Below, one piece after another: positions 17,312 to 29,384 of a stretch of 64,000 bases of DNA. Both the position numbers and the translations under genes were made by a program. Position 1 is the first letter of the stretch. Every line of letters begins with the position of its first letter. The stretch comes from Pseudomonas lini (GTDB taxonomy: Bacteria; Pseudomonadota; Gammaproteobacteria; Pseudomonadales; Pseudomonadaceae). Under the pieces are notes generated by a model. It searched no databases. It saw only the letters and a program-made list of their open reading frames with translations, and was not told the DNA's origin. The DNA is taken from NCBI RefSeq assembly GCF_001042905.1, contig NZ_JYLB01000004.1:186001-250000 (forward strand), in the 5' to 3' direction.

Positions 17312-18912
17312 GCCTGGTGATTACCTCTTCGATCCCTCACGAAAGTTTTCCATCCCGGATGGCCGACAGGGCAGGTCTAGTGGCGGTGATCGTCCTCGCG
17401 TTGTTCGCAAGGTTTCACTCCATCACTGTGCCGGTCATCTGGTACGACGAGGCCTACAGCCTGCTGCTGGCTGAGGGCTCGCCGTCATACATCTGGGCTA
17501 CGACAGCGCGGGATGTGCATCCACCGCTTTACTATGTCTTGCTGCATTTCTGGATGGTGTTGTTCGGCAATGGTGTCTTGGCGACGCGATCCCTGAGTGC
17601 TCTGGCCGATGTCGGCACGCTGTTGCTGTGCATTAAATTGATGAGCCTGGTGACAACGCGAAAGGCGACCTGGATCGCCGCATTGTTGTTGGCATTGCTA
17701 CCGATATCGGTGCGTTACAGCCAGGAAGTGCGAATGTACACCTTGCTCGGCTTTTGGCTGATGGGCGCGACCGTGGCGCTGGTGTGCTGGATCAAGGCAC
17801 CGGATCAAAAACGTTATCCGGTTTTTTACGTACTGTTGATGACGGCTGCTTTCTACACGCATTACTTCGCCGCGCTGTGCGTTTTGGTGCATTGGCTTTG
17901 TGGGTGGCGAGTGCGAGATGGCAGTCGGTCCACGGCAATACCGATTCGTGCGTGGGTCTTGGCCAACAGCGCGATCGTTGTGCTGTACCTGCCGTGGGTA
18001 CCTCACTTCATCGATCAATTGCTGCGAATGGACGGGCTTGAGTGGATACCGCCGCTCACCTGGCAGACAGCGCCGACCTTCGTTTGGCAACTGGTGATGA
18101 TGGAGGGCGCGGTCAGTCATTCATCCTTATGGCGTGTGTTGCCCTCGGTGTTGATCGTTGTTTGCGCCGCTGCGGTGTTGCTCAAGGCACGCAGTGAGCG
18201 ACCTTTCAGCATCTTGTTGGTGGGCTATTTCTTTGTGCCGGTGCTGACCATTTTCTTGGTGTCGTTGATCGTGCCGGTTTTCAATGCCCGATACCTGGTG
18301 TTTGCTGCCGCCGCGTTGCCCCTTATCGTTGCACTTGCGCTGGACGCATGGAGCCAACGCCATGCTGTTCTTGCCGCTGTCGCCATGGCTTTGGTTTTAT
18401 TGGCAGAAGTACACGGGCTTTCGGCGGTCTACGCGCAAACGGATGAGATGAACGGGACAAGCATTCGCAAAGACGCAAGGCTGGATGCCGTGGTCGCGGG
18501 TCTCGGTCGCGCAGTCCGTCCGGGTGACGAGATCGTCGTAGATAACCTGTATTGGTACTTGCCGTTCATGTACTACAACTCGACAGGTATTCAGCCGAGG
18601 TTATACGTGGTCAAAACACCGACAGGCGCCCTTTGGGGAACCGGCGAATACGGTGGTTGGGCACTCATTCCCCGTCCTCTGCACTCGATACTGTTCAACG
18701 ATTTTTCGGCCCTGAAACTGAATGGCAGGCGGATCTGGTGGGTAACGGGCCAAGCGCGTCCTGAACATGACGCCTTGTTTCCCAAACACTGGAAACAGGC
18801 GTTGACGCTAAAGGCGGGGGACAGTGAGGCCCGCTTGTTCGTTCTTGATGTAACGCCAGCCTTCCTTGAGGCTGGCGCGCAAACACGGCCTATGCAGCCG
18901 CCGCTTCATTAG
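17305..18912 (+). CDS. Glycosyltransferase family 39 (PMT/ArnT-like) membrane protein
   Basis: A 535-residue membrane protein with about ten hydrophobic segments. The first periplasmic loop carries WYDEAYSLLLAEG, with the acidic pair typical of GT39 enzymes, followed by DVHPPLYYVLLHFW and RYSQEVRMYTLLGFW. Family knowledge: such enzymes transfer a sugar from a polyprenyl-phosphate donor to a periplasmic acceptor. The preceding GtrB-like enzyme could make that donor. The start is uncertain: GTG codons at 17305, 17308 and 17317, or an ATG at 17359. I give the longest. Its 3' end overlaps the convergent gene by 23 bases, and a hairpin lies within its last codons. Confidence 0.75.
   Translation: MVSLVITSSIPHESFPSRMADRAGLVAVIVLALFARFHSITVPVIWYDEAYSLLLAEGSPSYIWATTARDVHPPLYYVLLHFWMVLFGNGVLATRSLSALADVGTLLLCIKLMSLVTTRKATWIAALLLALLPISVRYSQEVRMYTLLGFWLMGATVALVCWIKAPDQKRYPVFYVLLMTAAFYTHYFAALCVLVHWLCGWRVRDGSRSTAIPIRAWVLANSAIVVLYLPWVPHFIDQLLRMDGLEWIPPLTWQTAPTFVWQLVMMEGAVSHSSLWRVLPSVLIVVCAAAVLLKARSERPFSILLVGYFFVPVLTIFLVSLIVPVFNARYLVFAAAALPLIVALALDAWSQRHAVLAAVAMALVLLAEVHGLSAVYAQTDEMNGTSIRKDARLDAVVAGLGRAVRPGDEIVVDNLYWYLPFMYYNSTGIQPRLYVVKTPTGALWGTGEYGGWALIPRPLHSILFNDFSALKLNGRRIWWVTGQARPEHDALFPKHWKQALTLKAGDSEARLFVLDVTPAFLEAGAQTRPMQPPLH
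18854..18877. terminator. Hairpin at the convergent 3' ends of two genes
   Basis: A perfect 9-bp stem CGCCAGCCT / AGGCTGGCG with a 6-nt loop lies inside the last codons of the GT39 gene and 12 bases beyond the stop of the opposite gene. Its position suits termination of the minus-strand gene; a strong U-tract is missing. Confidence 0.4.
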
Positions 18913-20509
18913 GCTCAAAACTATCCGCCCGCGCCATCTGCCACATCCGCGAATAAAACTCGCCATTCACTTCGCCGGTCAGCAATTCCCCCGGTTTCAG
19001 GAACACATGCAACTGCGAGAACAGTTTGATCTCGGTCGCCGACATGCGTCGCACCAGATGCTTGGCCGACAGCTGTGAAGGATGATCGAGGCCCGCGGCG
19101 GCAAGCATTTCGGCCAGGGCTTTGAGCGTATTGCGGTGGAAGTTGAACACCCGTTGGGCCTTGTCCGGAACCACCAGGGCGCGTTGGCGCAGGGTGTCCT
19201 GGGTGGCGACGCCGGTCGGGCATTTGTTGGTGTGGCAGCTTTGCGACTGGATGCAGCCGATGGCGAACATGAAGCCGCGCGCCGAGTTGGCCCAGTCGGC
19301 GCCGATGGCCAGGACGCTGGCGATGTCGAAGGCGCTGACGATCTTGCCGCTGGCGCCGAGTTTGATTTTGTCCCGCAGGTTCAGGCCCACCAGCGTGTTG
19401 TGCACGAACAGTAGACCTTCGCGCATCGGCACGCCGATGTGGTCGGTGAACTCCACAGGCGCGGCGCCGGTACCGCCTTCCTTGCCGTCGACGATGATGA
19501 AGTCCGGGAGGATGCCGGTTTCCAGCATGGCCTTGGCGATACCCATGAATTCCCACGGGTGGCCCAGGCAAAACTTGAAGCCCACCGGTTTGCCGCCGGA
19601 CAGTTCACGCAGTTGCGCAATGAAGTGCATCAGTTCGATCGGCGTGGAAAACGCGCTGTGGCGCGACGGCGAGATGCAGTCTTCGCCCATCAGGATGCCG
19701 CGGGTTTCGGCGATTTCCTTGGTGACTTTGTGCTTGGGCAGGATGCCGCCATGACCGGGCTTGGCGCCTTGGCTCATCTTGATTTCGATCATCCGCACCT
19801 GGGGCGTCTGCGCTTGTGCCGCGAAGCGTTCCGGGTCGAAGCGGCCATCGGCGGTGCGGCAGCCGAAGTAGCCGCTGCCGAGTTCCCAAGTCAGGTCGCC
19901 GCCGTTTTCCCGGTGATAGGCGCTGATGCTGCCTTCGCCCGTGTCATGGGCGAAGTTGCCGAGTTTGGCACCCTGGTTCAATGCGCGAATGGCGTTGGCG
20001 CTGAGGGAGCCGAAGCTCATGGCCGAGATGTTGAATACCGACGCCGAGTACGGCTGGGAGCACTGCGGGCCACCGACCATTACCCGGAAACTGCTCGGGT
20101 CGCTCAATGGCGCCGGACGCATGGAATGGCCAATGAATTCGAAGCCCGACTGATAGACGTCGATCAGTGTGCCGAAGGGTTTGTCGGCACTTTCATTCTT
20201 GGCTCGTGAATAGACCAGCGAACGCTGAGCCCGGGAGAAGGGCAGGGCGTCGCTGTCGGACTCGAGCAGGTACTGGCGGATTTCCGGTCGAATACCCTCC
20301 ACCAGATAGCGGATGTTGCCCAGGATCGGATAATTACGGCGCACCGCGTGTGGGCTTTGCAGCAGATCGAACAGCCCTACCAGGCTGAGGATGCCGGTGA
20401 CGGCGGTGATCGGCCAGAGCCAGTCGTGCTCCAGAAAGGGCAGGCTGGCGAGGGTGAATATCACACAGACGGCAAAGAAGGCGTAGCGGCTCAGGAGGGA
20501 CAGGCTCAT
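18890..20509 (-). CDS. FMN-binding glutamate synthase-family protein
   Basis: A 539-residue protein with two N-terminal membrane segments (residues about 8-48). The rest is the FMN/Fe-S domain of glutamate synthase large subunits: FNISAMSFGSLS, NQGAKLGNFAHDTGEGSIS, KPGHGGILPKHKV, IIVDGKEGGTGAAP and a cysteine cluster CIQSQSCHTNKCPTGVATQ. The amidotransferase domain of true GltB is missing, so it probably does not use glutamine on its own. The substrate is unknown. Family knowledge only supports an FMN oxidoreductase. The ATG has a GG-rich stretch (AAGGAAACC) upstream. It has no operon partner here. Confidence 0.8.
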   Translation of the reverse strand: MSLSLLSRYAFFAVCVIFTLASLPFLEHDWLWPITAVTGILSLVGLFDLLQSPHAVRRNYPILGNIRYLVEGIRPEIRQYLLESDSDALPFSRAQRSLVYSRAKNESADKPFGTLIDVYQSGFEFIGHSMRPAPLSDPSSFRVMVGGPQCSQPYSASVFNISAMSFGSLSANAIRALNQGAKLGNFAHDTGEGSISAYHRENGGDLTWELGSGYFGCRTADGRFDPERFAAQAQTPQVRMIEIKMSQGAKPGHGGILPKHKVTKEIAETRGILMGEDCISPSRHSAFSTPIELMHFIAQLRELSGGKPVGFKFCLGHPWEFMGIAKAMLETGILPDFIIVDGKEGGTGAAPVEFTDHIGVPMREGLLFVHNTLVGLNLRDKIKLGASGKIVSAFDIASVLAIGADWANSARGFMFAIGCIQSQSCHTNKCPTGVATQDTLRQRALVVPDKAQRVFNFHRNTLKALAEMLAAAGLDHPSQLSAKHLVRRMSATEIKLFSQLHVFLKPGELLTGEVNGEFYSRMWQMARADSFEPNEAAAA

Positions 20510-20561
20510 ACGGTTTCCTTGGGTTCGGACTCGGTTGTTTGCAGCCTGGGTACACTCATCC

Positions 20562-20655
20562 CTGTAGGAGCAGAGCTTGCTCGCGAAAGCGGTGTGTCAG
20601 CCACCATCAATGTTGAATATGATGACCTCTTCGCGAGCAAGCTCTGCTCCTACAG
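20562..20655. repeat. REPIN, GTAGGAGCAGAGCTTGC type
   Basis: The inverted arms CTGTAGGAGCAGAGCTTGCT and the complement enclose about 40 bases. It separates the glutamate synthase-family gene from the end of the c-di-GMP operon. Confidence 0.85.
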
Positions 20656-20736
20656 AAAAGCGCTGCGTCAGGCATTCTGCGCCTGGAGAAAAAACGAAAA
20701 CAGCCCGGATTTAGATTTGATCCCTTGCTCGGCTGG

Positions 20737-22143
20737 TCAGACAGCCGCTTTCGATTGCCGCACCGGTAACTCGACCCGAAACGTGCTGCCCACCCCGACT
20801 TCGCTACGTACCGAAATATCGCCCTGATGTTTTTTCACGATGCCATAGGACAGAGACAACCCGAGCCCCGTCCCCTGGCCTACCGGTTTGGTGGTGTAGA
20901 ACGGATCGAATATTTTCTGCAGGTTGTCTGGCTCGATGCCGATTCCCGTGTCCGCGACCTCGATCGACACCGTTTCACCTTCAAGGCCGGTGCGCAGCGT
21001 GATGGTGCCCCGCTCCGGCCCCATCGCCTGAGACGCGTTGACGATCAGGTTCATGATTACCTGATTGATTTGCGACGGCAGGCATTCGATATCGGGCAGC
21101 TTTTGAAACTCCTTCACCACATCGGCCTTGTACTTGAGTTCATTGGCGACGATGTTCAGGGTCGACTCGATGCCTTGTTGCAGATTGGTCCACTGCCATT
21201 CCTGATTGGAGTCCACGCGGGAGAAGTCCTTCAGGTCTTTGACGATCCGCCCGACTCGGTCGATGCCCTCCTTGGACTCCTTGATCAGCAGTGGAATGTC
21301 TTCGCGCAGAAAGTCCAGTTCCACCCGTTCACGTAACTGACCGAGACGGTCGATGACCTCGCTTGAACCAATGGCGTTTTCCGCTTCCCGATAGGCATCG
21401 AGCATTTCCTGCAGTTGCTTGAAGTAGCCATCGAGGGCGCCGAGGTTGGAGGAAATAAAGCCGATGGGATTATTGATCTCATGGGCGACGCCCGCCGCCA
21501 GTTGCCCCAGCGAGGCGAGCTTTTCCGACTGCACCAGTTGGCTTTCCAGTTGTTTGCGCTCGTCGATTTCCCGCTGCAACGCCTCGCTGGCCTGCTTGAA
21601 CTGGGCCGTGCGCTGATCCACCAGATGCTCCAGATGGCTCATCTGAATGGACGCCCGCTCGGTCATTTCCCATTTGGTGAGCAGGGTGTTGGCCATCTGC
21701 TGAACTTCAATGTTGTCGAACGGCTTTTTCAGAATCAGCAGGCGATCGTGGGCGTGCAAGCGTTCCAGCAGTTCATCCCAGGAATAGTCGGAATAGGCGG
21801 TACACACTACAACTTGTAGCTGCGGATCTTCCTGCCACAGGTGTTCGATGGTCTGCGCACCGTCCCAACCTTCAGGCATGCGCATGTCGACGAAGGCCAG
21901 GGCGTAGGGGCGGTTTTCCTGTATTGCCTGGATGAGTTTGCCCAGACCCTCCTGACCGCCATAGGCTGAATCCAGCTCGAACAGCAGGTTGGTGGATTTC
22001 ACTTCGCTGCCGAACAGCGTGGCCTCCATTTCGTCCAGTTCTACATGCTGCGCCGATGTCGGGGTGAGGATCTTGCGAAAGTCTTCATGGATGGACGGCG
22101 TGTCGTCGATCAGCAGAATGCGTCGGTTCGAAAGGTCGCTCAT
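20737..22143 (-). CDS. Receiver-histidine kinase hybrid, last gene of the c-di-GMP operon
   Basis: A 468-residue cytoplasmic protein. The N-terminal receiver (RRILLIDDTPSIHEDFRKIL) has its phosphoacceptor aspartate in FVDMRMP near residue 85 and lysine in KKPFD. A coiled coil follows at about 165-205. The kinase part has the H-box GVAHEINNPIG near 220, an N-box (MNLIVNASQAMG), the G boxes DTGIGI and GQGTGLGLSLS. So it both receives phosphate and has an intact ATP-dependent kinase. The same receiver with its long insertion occurs in the cyclase and phosphodiesterase of the same operon. The ATG overlaps the stop of the preceding kinase gene (ATGA). The output partner is not visible. Confidence 0.85.
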   Translation of the reverse strand: MSDLSNRRILLIDDTPSIHEDFRKILTPTSAQHVELDEMEATLFGSEVKSTNLLFELDSAYGGQEGLGKLIQAIQENRPYALAFVDMRMPEGWDGAQTIEHLWQEDPQLQVVVCTAYSDYSWDELLERLHAHDRLLILKKPFDNIEVQQMANTLLTKWEMTERASIQMSHLEHLVDQRTAQFKQASEALQREIDERKQLESQLVQSEKLASLGQLAAGVAHEINNPIGFISSNLGALDGYFKQLQEMLDAYREAENAIGSSEVIDRLGQLRERVELDFLREDIPLLIKESKEGIDRVGRIVKDLKDFSRVDSNQEWQWTNLQQGIESTLNIVANELKYKADVVKEFQKLPDIECLPSQINQVIMNLIVNASQAMGPERGTITLRTGLEGETVSIEVADTGIGIEPDNLQKIFDPFYTTKPVGQGTGLGLSLSYGIVKKHQGDISVRSEVGVGSTFRVELPVRQSKAAV

Positions 22144-23951
22144 GCTTCCTCCATGACGGGTTTCAACGGGATCTGCAACGTGAACAGTGCACCTTTGCCC
22201 GGCCCGTCGCTGTGGGCGGTGAGATGGCCGTTCATCTCGATCGCGGCCAAGGCACAGCTGTGCAGGCCGAAGCCGTGACCTTCTTTGCGGGTGGTAAAAC
22301 CGTGGGCAAAGATCCGCGTCATGTTCTCCGGCTCAATGCCTTCGCCGTCATCCTTGACGCTGATTTGCAGAATCGTGTCTTCGACGACTTTCACCCCAAG
22401 GATCATTTGCCGCGGGCGGTTACTGAGGTCGGTCATGGCGTATTTGGCGTTGCTGATCAGGTTGATCAGGATCAGCAACAATCGGTGTTTGTCGCCCATG
22501 ATTTGCGGTACGTCGCCATACTCCTTGACCACCGTAACGTGATGCCGGGACAGGGCGCCAGCGTTCATTCGCAAGGCGTCTTCCAGCAATTCGCTGATGT
22601 GCAGCGGTTCCATCAGGCTGTTGGCGCCTGCGTAGGACTGCTGGGTGGCGACGATGTCCTTGATGTGGTCGACGCTTTTGCTCAGTTGCGCGAGTTCGTC
22701 GGCCATGCCTTGTTGTTCAAGGGCAATGGCCTCCACCAATTGATTCAGGTAGCCGGGCAGTAGTTTTCCTTTTTCGTCCTGGGTCAGAAAGACGCCCAGG
22801 TTGTCTTGATGCGCGTTGATCAACTGCATCGCCTTGCCCAACCCTTGGGCCTTGCTGCTACGCAGCTTGCGGGTGACCAGGTCGGCCGAGATGTTCACGC
22901 TGTTGAGCACGTTGCCGACGTTGTGCAACACGTTAGTGGCGATTTCAGCCATGCCGGCCTGACGCGCGGTGTCGAGCAATTCGCTCTGGGTATTCTTGAG
23001 TTCTCGGGTGCGCTCTTCGACCCGTTGTTCGAGGATGTCGTTGGCAGTTTGCAGTTCCTTGTTGACCCGGTTGATCTCGCCGAAGCTGCGCATAAGGCGA
23101 GTTGCCAGGTACACCAGCACCATCACCAGCAGCGTCGAAAACACCAGCATGTAGAAGTGGTAGCGCCGGTTGGCTGCATCGGTTTGCTGCTGATCCTTGT
23201 TCAGCAGAGCCGTAATGTCGTCCAGCCGTTCGGCCACGGGAATGGCTTCGATGTTTTCCAGCAACCGATTGACCGCCGGTTGTTCACGCAGGATCAGCGC
23301 GATGTGACTACTCAAAATATCGATCGGGCTATGGAACTGCTCCGGTAATCGTTGTTTGTTCACCCCCAGTTTGTTTAGTCCCACCAGAATATCGGCCGCT
23401 TTGTCATCGGAGGCAACTTGGGCGAACTCCAGGCTGCTGAGCAGCAAGTCGTAGGTATCGGTGGCAATGTTTTGTAATTGCAGTTTGTCTTCGTCGACCA
23501 GTTGGGCAAGTGGTTCCTGGATGTCGTCTTCGGCAGTGGGCAAAAACGCCAGTGAGTTGCGCAGCACCGCGTTGTGGGATTTGAACTGCTCCACCAGCCG
23601 GGTTTTTTCCTGAATGGCGGCATGATAAGCATCATGGCTGGCACGCCAGATCGGCGAGTCGTTGCGGCCGTGATTGGACTCCATGCTCTCGAACCGCTCC
23701 CACAGGTGGGTCATCTCGGTCAGCGGTGCCACCAGCGGATCGTAGTTGTTACTGATAGCAATCCTGGCCTTGAGAATCTCGGTTTCCCACTGCGCGTTGA
23801 ACTGTTTGATCCGGCCGATCAGATCCCGGGACTCGGCATAAGTCGAGGTCTGGTCGGAGCTTGATTTGAGGTACAGAAACAGCAGAGTCGAGGCCAACAA
23901 CAAGGCCACGCCACTGAGCAATACCAGGTTGCGACGGTGGTACGTTTTCAT
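22140..23951 (-). CDS. Membrane sensor histidine kinase (DAHL-like sensor)
   Basis: A 603-residue protein with membrane segments at about 9-28 and 267-290 bounding a helical periplasmic domain of about 240 residues, which resembles the DAHL sensor type. A coiled coil follows, then an unusual histidine box (NVLHNVGNVLNSVN, near residue 343) with HN instead of the common HE. The ATPase part has an N-box in LINLISNAKYAM, and DDGEGIEPEN and GHGFGLHSC. The ATG at 23951 is preceded by GGAGG 9 nt upstream; a GTG 18 bases earlier is less likely. It overlaps both neighbours by ATGA: the peroxidase stop upstream and the hybrid kinase start downstream. The signal is unknown. Confidence 0.8.
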   Translation of the reverse strand: MKTYHRRNLVLLSGVALLLASTLLFLYLKSSSDQTSTYAESRDLIGRIKQFNAQWETEILKARIAISNNYDPLVAPLTEMTHLWERFESMESNHGRNDSPIWRASHDAYHAAIQEKTRLVEQFKSHNAVLRNSLAFLPTAEDDIQEPLAQLVDEDKLQLQNIATDTYDLLLSSLEFAQVASDDKAADILVGLNKLGVNKQRLPEQFHSPIDILSSHIALILREQPAVNRLLENIEAIPVAERLDDITALLNKDQQQTDAANRRYHFYMLVFSTLLVMVLVYLATRLMRSFGEINRVNKELQTANDILEQRVEERTRELKNTQSELLDTARQAGMAEIATNVLHNVGNVLNSVNISADLVTRKLRSSKAQGLGKAMQLINAHQDNLGVFLTQDEKGKLLPGYLNQLVEAIALEQQGMADELAQLSKSVDHIKDIVATQQSYAGANSLMEPLHISELLEDALRMNAGALSRHHVTVVKEYGDVPQIMGDKHRLLLILINLISNAKYAMTDLSNRPRQMILGVKVVEDTILQISVKDDGEGIEPENMTRIFAHGFTTRKEGHGFGLHSCALAAIEMNGHLTAHSDGPGKGALFTLQIPLKPVMEEA

Positions 23952-24907
23952 AAAGGTTTGCCTCCCCACTCACCGGTCAGGGTCTTGAGGAATTTGATGA
24001 TCAAGGTCTTGTCCTTGTCAGAGGGCACGCGACCGAGCTGGAACTTGAACATCACGTCTACCGCTTCTTCGAGGGTCTTGGCCGAGCCGTCGTGAAAGTA
24101 CGGCGCGGTCACGGCGACGTTGCGCAGGCTCGGAACCTTGAACACGTTGCGATCTTCTTCAGCCTTGGTGACCAGATAACGGCCCAGATCGGCTTCGGTG
24201 GGGTTGCCCCGGACCTGGAAGTAATCGCCCATGACCCCGAATTTCTGGAACATGTTGCCGCCGATGTTCACCCCCTGATGGCAGGCGATGCAGCCGTAGT
24301 CCTTGAAGCGTTGGTAACCGTACTTCTCCTCGGTCGTCAGAATCTCGGTATTGCCCAGCAGGTATTGGTCGAAACGCGAGTTGCCGCTGATCAGCGTGCG
24401 CTCATAGGTGGCCAGGGCATTTTGCACATTGTTCATAGTCACGCCGTCCGGGTAGGCCTTGGCGAAAGCGCTTTTGTAAGCCGGGTCGGCGGCCAGTGTC
24501 TGAACGACATGCTCCCAATGACTGCCCATTTCGCTGGGGCTCTGCACCACTTCGTGGGCCTGTGTTTCCAGGGTGTCGGCGCGGCCGTTCCAGAATTGCC
24601 GGAAATTCAGACTTGAGTTGAAGACGCTGGGGGTGTTGATCGTCAGGGGATCGCCTTTGAAGCCGATAGACAATGCTTTGTCGTCGGCGCCTCCGATTTC
24701 CAGACGATGGCAACTGGCGCAGGACAGGCTGTTGTTGACCGACAGGCGTGGCTCGTTGAACAACCGACGACCGAGTTCGACTTGCAAGGGGTTTTGCTGG
24801 GGCACCGCGGGCAAGGGTTTGAGTGGTTCGTCCAGCGGTGCGCCGCTGGCTATCAGACAACATCCGAGTAGAGGCGCAAGAAGCAGGTAGTAGAAGGGGC
24901 TCGACAT
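23948..24907 (-). CDS. Periplasmic di-haem cytochrome c peroxidase (CCP/MauG family)
   Basis: A 319-residue exported protein with a signal peptide (SPFYYLLLAPLLGCCLIASGA) and two haem-attachment motifs, CASCH near residue 64 and CIACH near 206. ELGRRLFNEPRLS, TPSVFNSSLNFRQFWNGRA and FKVPSLRNVAVTAPYFHDG are typical of bacterial di-haem peroxidases. Family knowledge: it would reduce hydrogen peroxide in the periplasm or oxidise a protein partner, as MauG does. It is unusual for such a gene to be embedded in a signalling operon: the stop overlaps the start of a membrane kinase. I chose the ATG at 24907, with AAGGA upstream; an in-frame start at 24952 would precede the signal peptide. Confidence 0.85.
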   Translation of the reverse strand: MSSPFYYLLLAPLLGCCLIASGAPLDEPLKPLPAVPQQNPLQVELGRRLFNEPRLSVNNSLSCASCHRLEIGGADDKALSIGFKGDPLTINTPSVFNSSLNFRQFWNGRADTLETQAHEVVQSPSEMGSHWEHVVQTLAADPAYKSAFAKAYPDGVTMNNVQNALATYERTLISGNSRFDQYLLGNTEILTTEEKYGYQRFKDYGCIACHQGVNIGGNMFQKFGVMGDYFQVRGNPTEADLGRYLVTKAEEDRNVFKVPSLRNVAVTAPYFHDGSAKTLEEAVDVMFKFQLGRVPSDKDKTLIIKFLKTLTGEWGGKPL

Positions 24908-24952
24908 CTTGTGATTCCTTGGCGCAGGGCCCTGGGTGTCGTTGCACATCAT

Positions 24953-26823
24953 TCATGTGGCGGCGGATGGAGCGGGGGGCACGGACGTCAGGTATTGCAC
25001 GAAGGCGTCCGGCTCCACGGCTTTGCTGAAGTAGTAACCCTGGCCTTCCTCGCACTGGAGGGCCTTGAGAAAATTCAATTGTTCGAGGGTTTCCACCCCT
25101 TCGGCAATGACGGTCAGTTTGAGGCTCTTGCCCAGGCTGATGATGGCGCTGACCAGGGCCGCGTCATTGCTGTCACTGCTCAGGCCACGAATGAATGACT
25201 GGTCGATTTTCAACACGTCGATGGGAAACCGTTGCAGGTAACTCAGGCTGGAATAGCCGGTGCCGAAGTCATCGATGGCCAGCCGTACGCCCAATGCCTT
25301 GAGCCGATTCAGCGCGACCATCGTGGCCTCGACATTCTGCATCAATACGCCTTCGGTGATTTCCAGTTCCAGCAAGGTGGGATCCATACCGGTTTGCTTG
25401 AGTATCTGTTCAATACCCTCGACAAAATCCCGCTGGCGGAAATCAATGGCCGACACGTTCACCGACATGTAGAGCTTCGGCAGGCCTTTCTCCTGCCAGG
25501 CACGGGCTTGTCGACAGGCCTGGGCGAGCACCCATTTGCTCAACGGTACGATCAGGCCGCTGTCTTCGGCCACACCGATGAAGTCTGTCGGGTAAACCCA
25601 GCCTTGTCCCGGTTTTTGCCAGCGGATCAACGCCTCGGCGCCGACCACCTTACCGCTGCCCAGGTCGAGTTTAGGCTGGTAGTGCAGGACAAATTCGTTG
25701 CGTTCCAGCGCCAGACGAATACCCGACTCGATGCTCTGCTGTTCCCGGGCGCGCTGGTTCATCTCATCGATGAAAAAGCTGAAATCGTTCGGGCCGCTTT
25801 CCTTGACGTTGCGCATGGCGGTTTCGGCTTTCTTGATCAGCGCGATGGCATCGAAACCGTCCTCGGGATAGATGCTGATGCCCAGGCTGGCCGTCACGCT
25901 CAGGTCGTGGCCGGCGATGTGTTGAGGCGCGCGTATGGCGTTCAAGAGCTTTTCGGCGATGCCCTTGGTCTGTTGGGGGTGATGGATGTCAGCCAGGATC
26001 ACCACAAATTCATCGGAGCCGTAGCGAAACACCGAATCGGACGCGCGCACGCAAGCCACCAGGTTTTGTCCGACACGTTTGAGCATCTCGTCACCGGTCG
26101 GGTGACCCAAGGCATTGTTGATGCGCTTGAAGCGATCGAGCCCCAGAAACATCACGGCCAGTTGTTTGTCATGGCGTCGTGACAGGGCCAGTGACTGGTT
26201 CAGCCGGTCGCCCAGCAAGGTGCTGTTGGGCAATTCGGTCAATACGTCGTACTGCAACAAGTGCGATACCTTGAGCAGCTCGTGGACCCGGGCCTCGATG
26301 GTTTGCTCCAGGGTCAGCACTTTCATGGCCGCGTCCTGCGCCATCTGCCACTTCCAGGTCAGGGCGCTGGCCATCTGGCGGATTTCCAGGCTGTCGAAAG
26401 GTTTTTTCAGCACCAGCAGCTGATCGCCGAACTCCAGTCGTTCGGCCATGGCTTCCCAGGTGTAATCGGAGAAGGCCGTGCACAGCGCGATTTGCAGGTG
26501 AGGATCAGCCTTCCAGAGCCGTTCGATGGTTTCCAGTCCGTCCCAGCCCGGGGGCATGCGCATGTCGGTGAATGCCATGGCGTAAGGGCGACCTTGTGCC
26601 TGGGCACGCTTGACCAGTTCGAGCGCTTCCTGGCCCTGGTAGGCGGAGTCGAGCTGGAATATCAGCCGAGTAGATTGCTGGCTGCCGAACAGCGCTGCTT
26701 CAGTGCCGGCGATGGTTTGTTCGTCGGCGGTATCCGGGCCGAGAATCTTGCGAAAGTCCTGATGGATCGAAGGCGTGTCGTCGATGATCAGAATGCGCCG
26801 GTTAGCCTGGGCGAACGGAGTTT

Positions 26824-26827
<4 letters not shown>
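24953..26827 (-). CDS. Receiver-GGDEF(variant)-EAL c-di-GMP phosphodiesterase
   Basis: A 624-residue protein. The receiver (RRILIIDDTPSIHQDFRKIL) has its aspartate in FTDMRMPP near residue 86. The GGDEF domain has GSDEF in place of GGDEF near 271, preceded by a complete RxxD inhibitory site (RASD). The EAL domain looks complete: EALIRW near 397, ELEITEGVL, IDDFGTGYSSLSYL, LKIDQSFI and AEGVET. I therefore expect c-di-GMP hydrolysis; cyclase activity is doubtful but not excluded. The start overlaps the stop of the upstream cyclase gene (ATGA), so the pair is translationally coupled. The receiver carries the insertion (EAALFGSQ...FQLDSAYQGQEAL) shared with its two partners. Confidence 0.9.
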
Positions 26828-29130
<2,303 letters not shown>

Positions 29131-29323
29131 GCGCCTGTACTGACAGCAGGTTGGTGCAATGGGCTCATAGAGGGTATCCCTTCCCTGATCGCTGGATGGA
29201 GCGGGTATCGTTCTGGATCCGAGTGATCTGAGCATAGTCGCCCGGCCAGCACTTCGCCCGGTTGACTGAAACGAATCATTTCCGGGGTCGGACTGAAAAT
29301 CATCTAGCCTGTAGGTCAGGCTC

Positions 29324-29345
29324 GGGAACGCCAGGATGTTCGCCC
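29324..29345 (+). promoter_or_regulatory. Possible RsmA/RsmE site upstream of the YN-GYP gene
   Basis: GGGAAC and GTTC with a CCC beyond a bulge can form a small hairpin that places AGGATG in the loop, about 40 nt before the start codon. CsrA-family proteins bind GGA in loops. The stem is short and no transcript start is known. Confidence 0.25.
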
Positions 29346-29384
29346 CGCGCGCGATAAAGACACACGTTTTCTTGAGGTAATGCC

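Noticed and set aside
18890..20509. Glutamate synthase large subunit gltB
   Set aside because: The protein lacks the glutamine amidotransferase domain and is about one third of GltB length, with membrane segments at the start.
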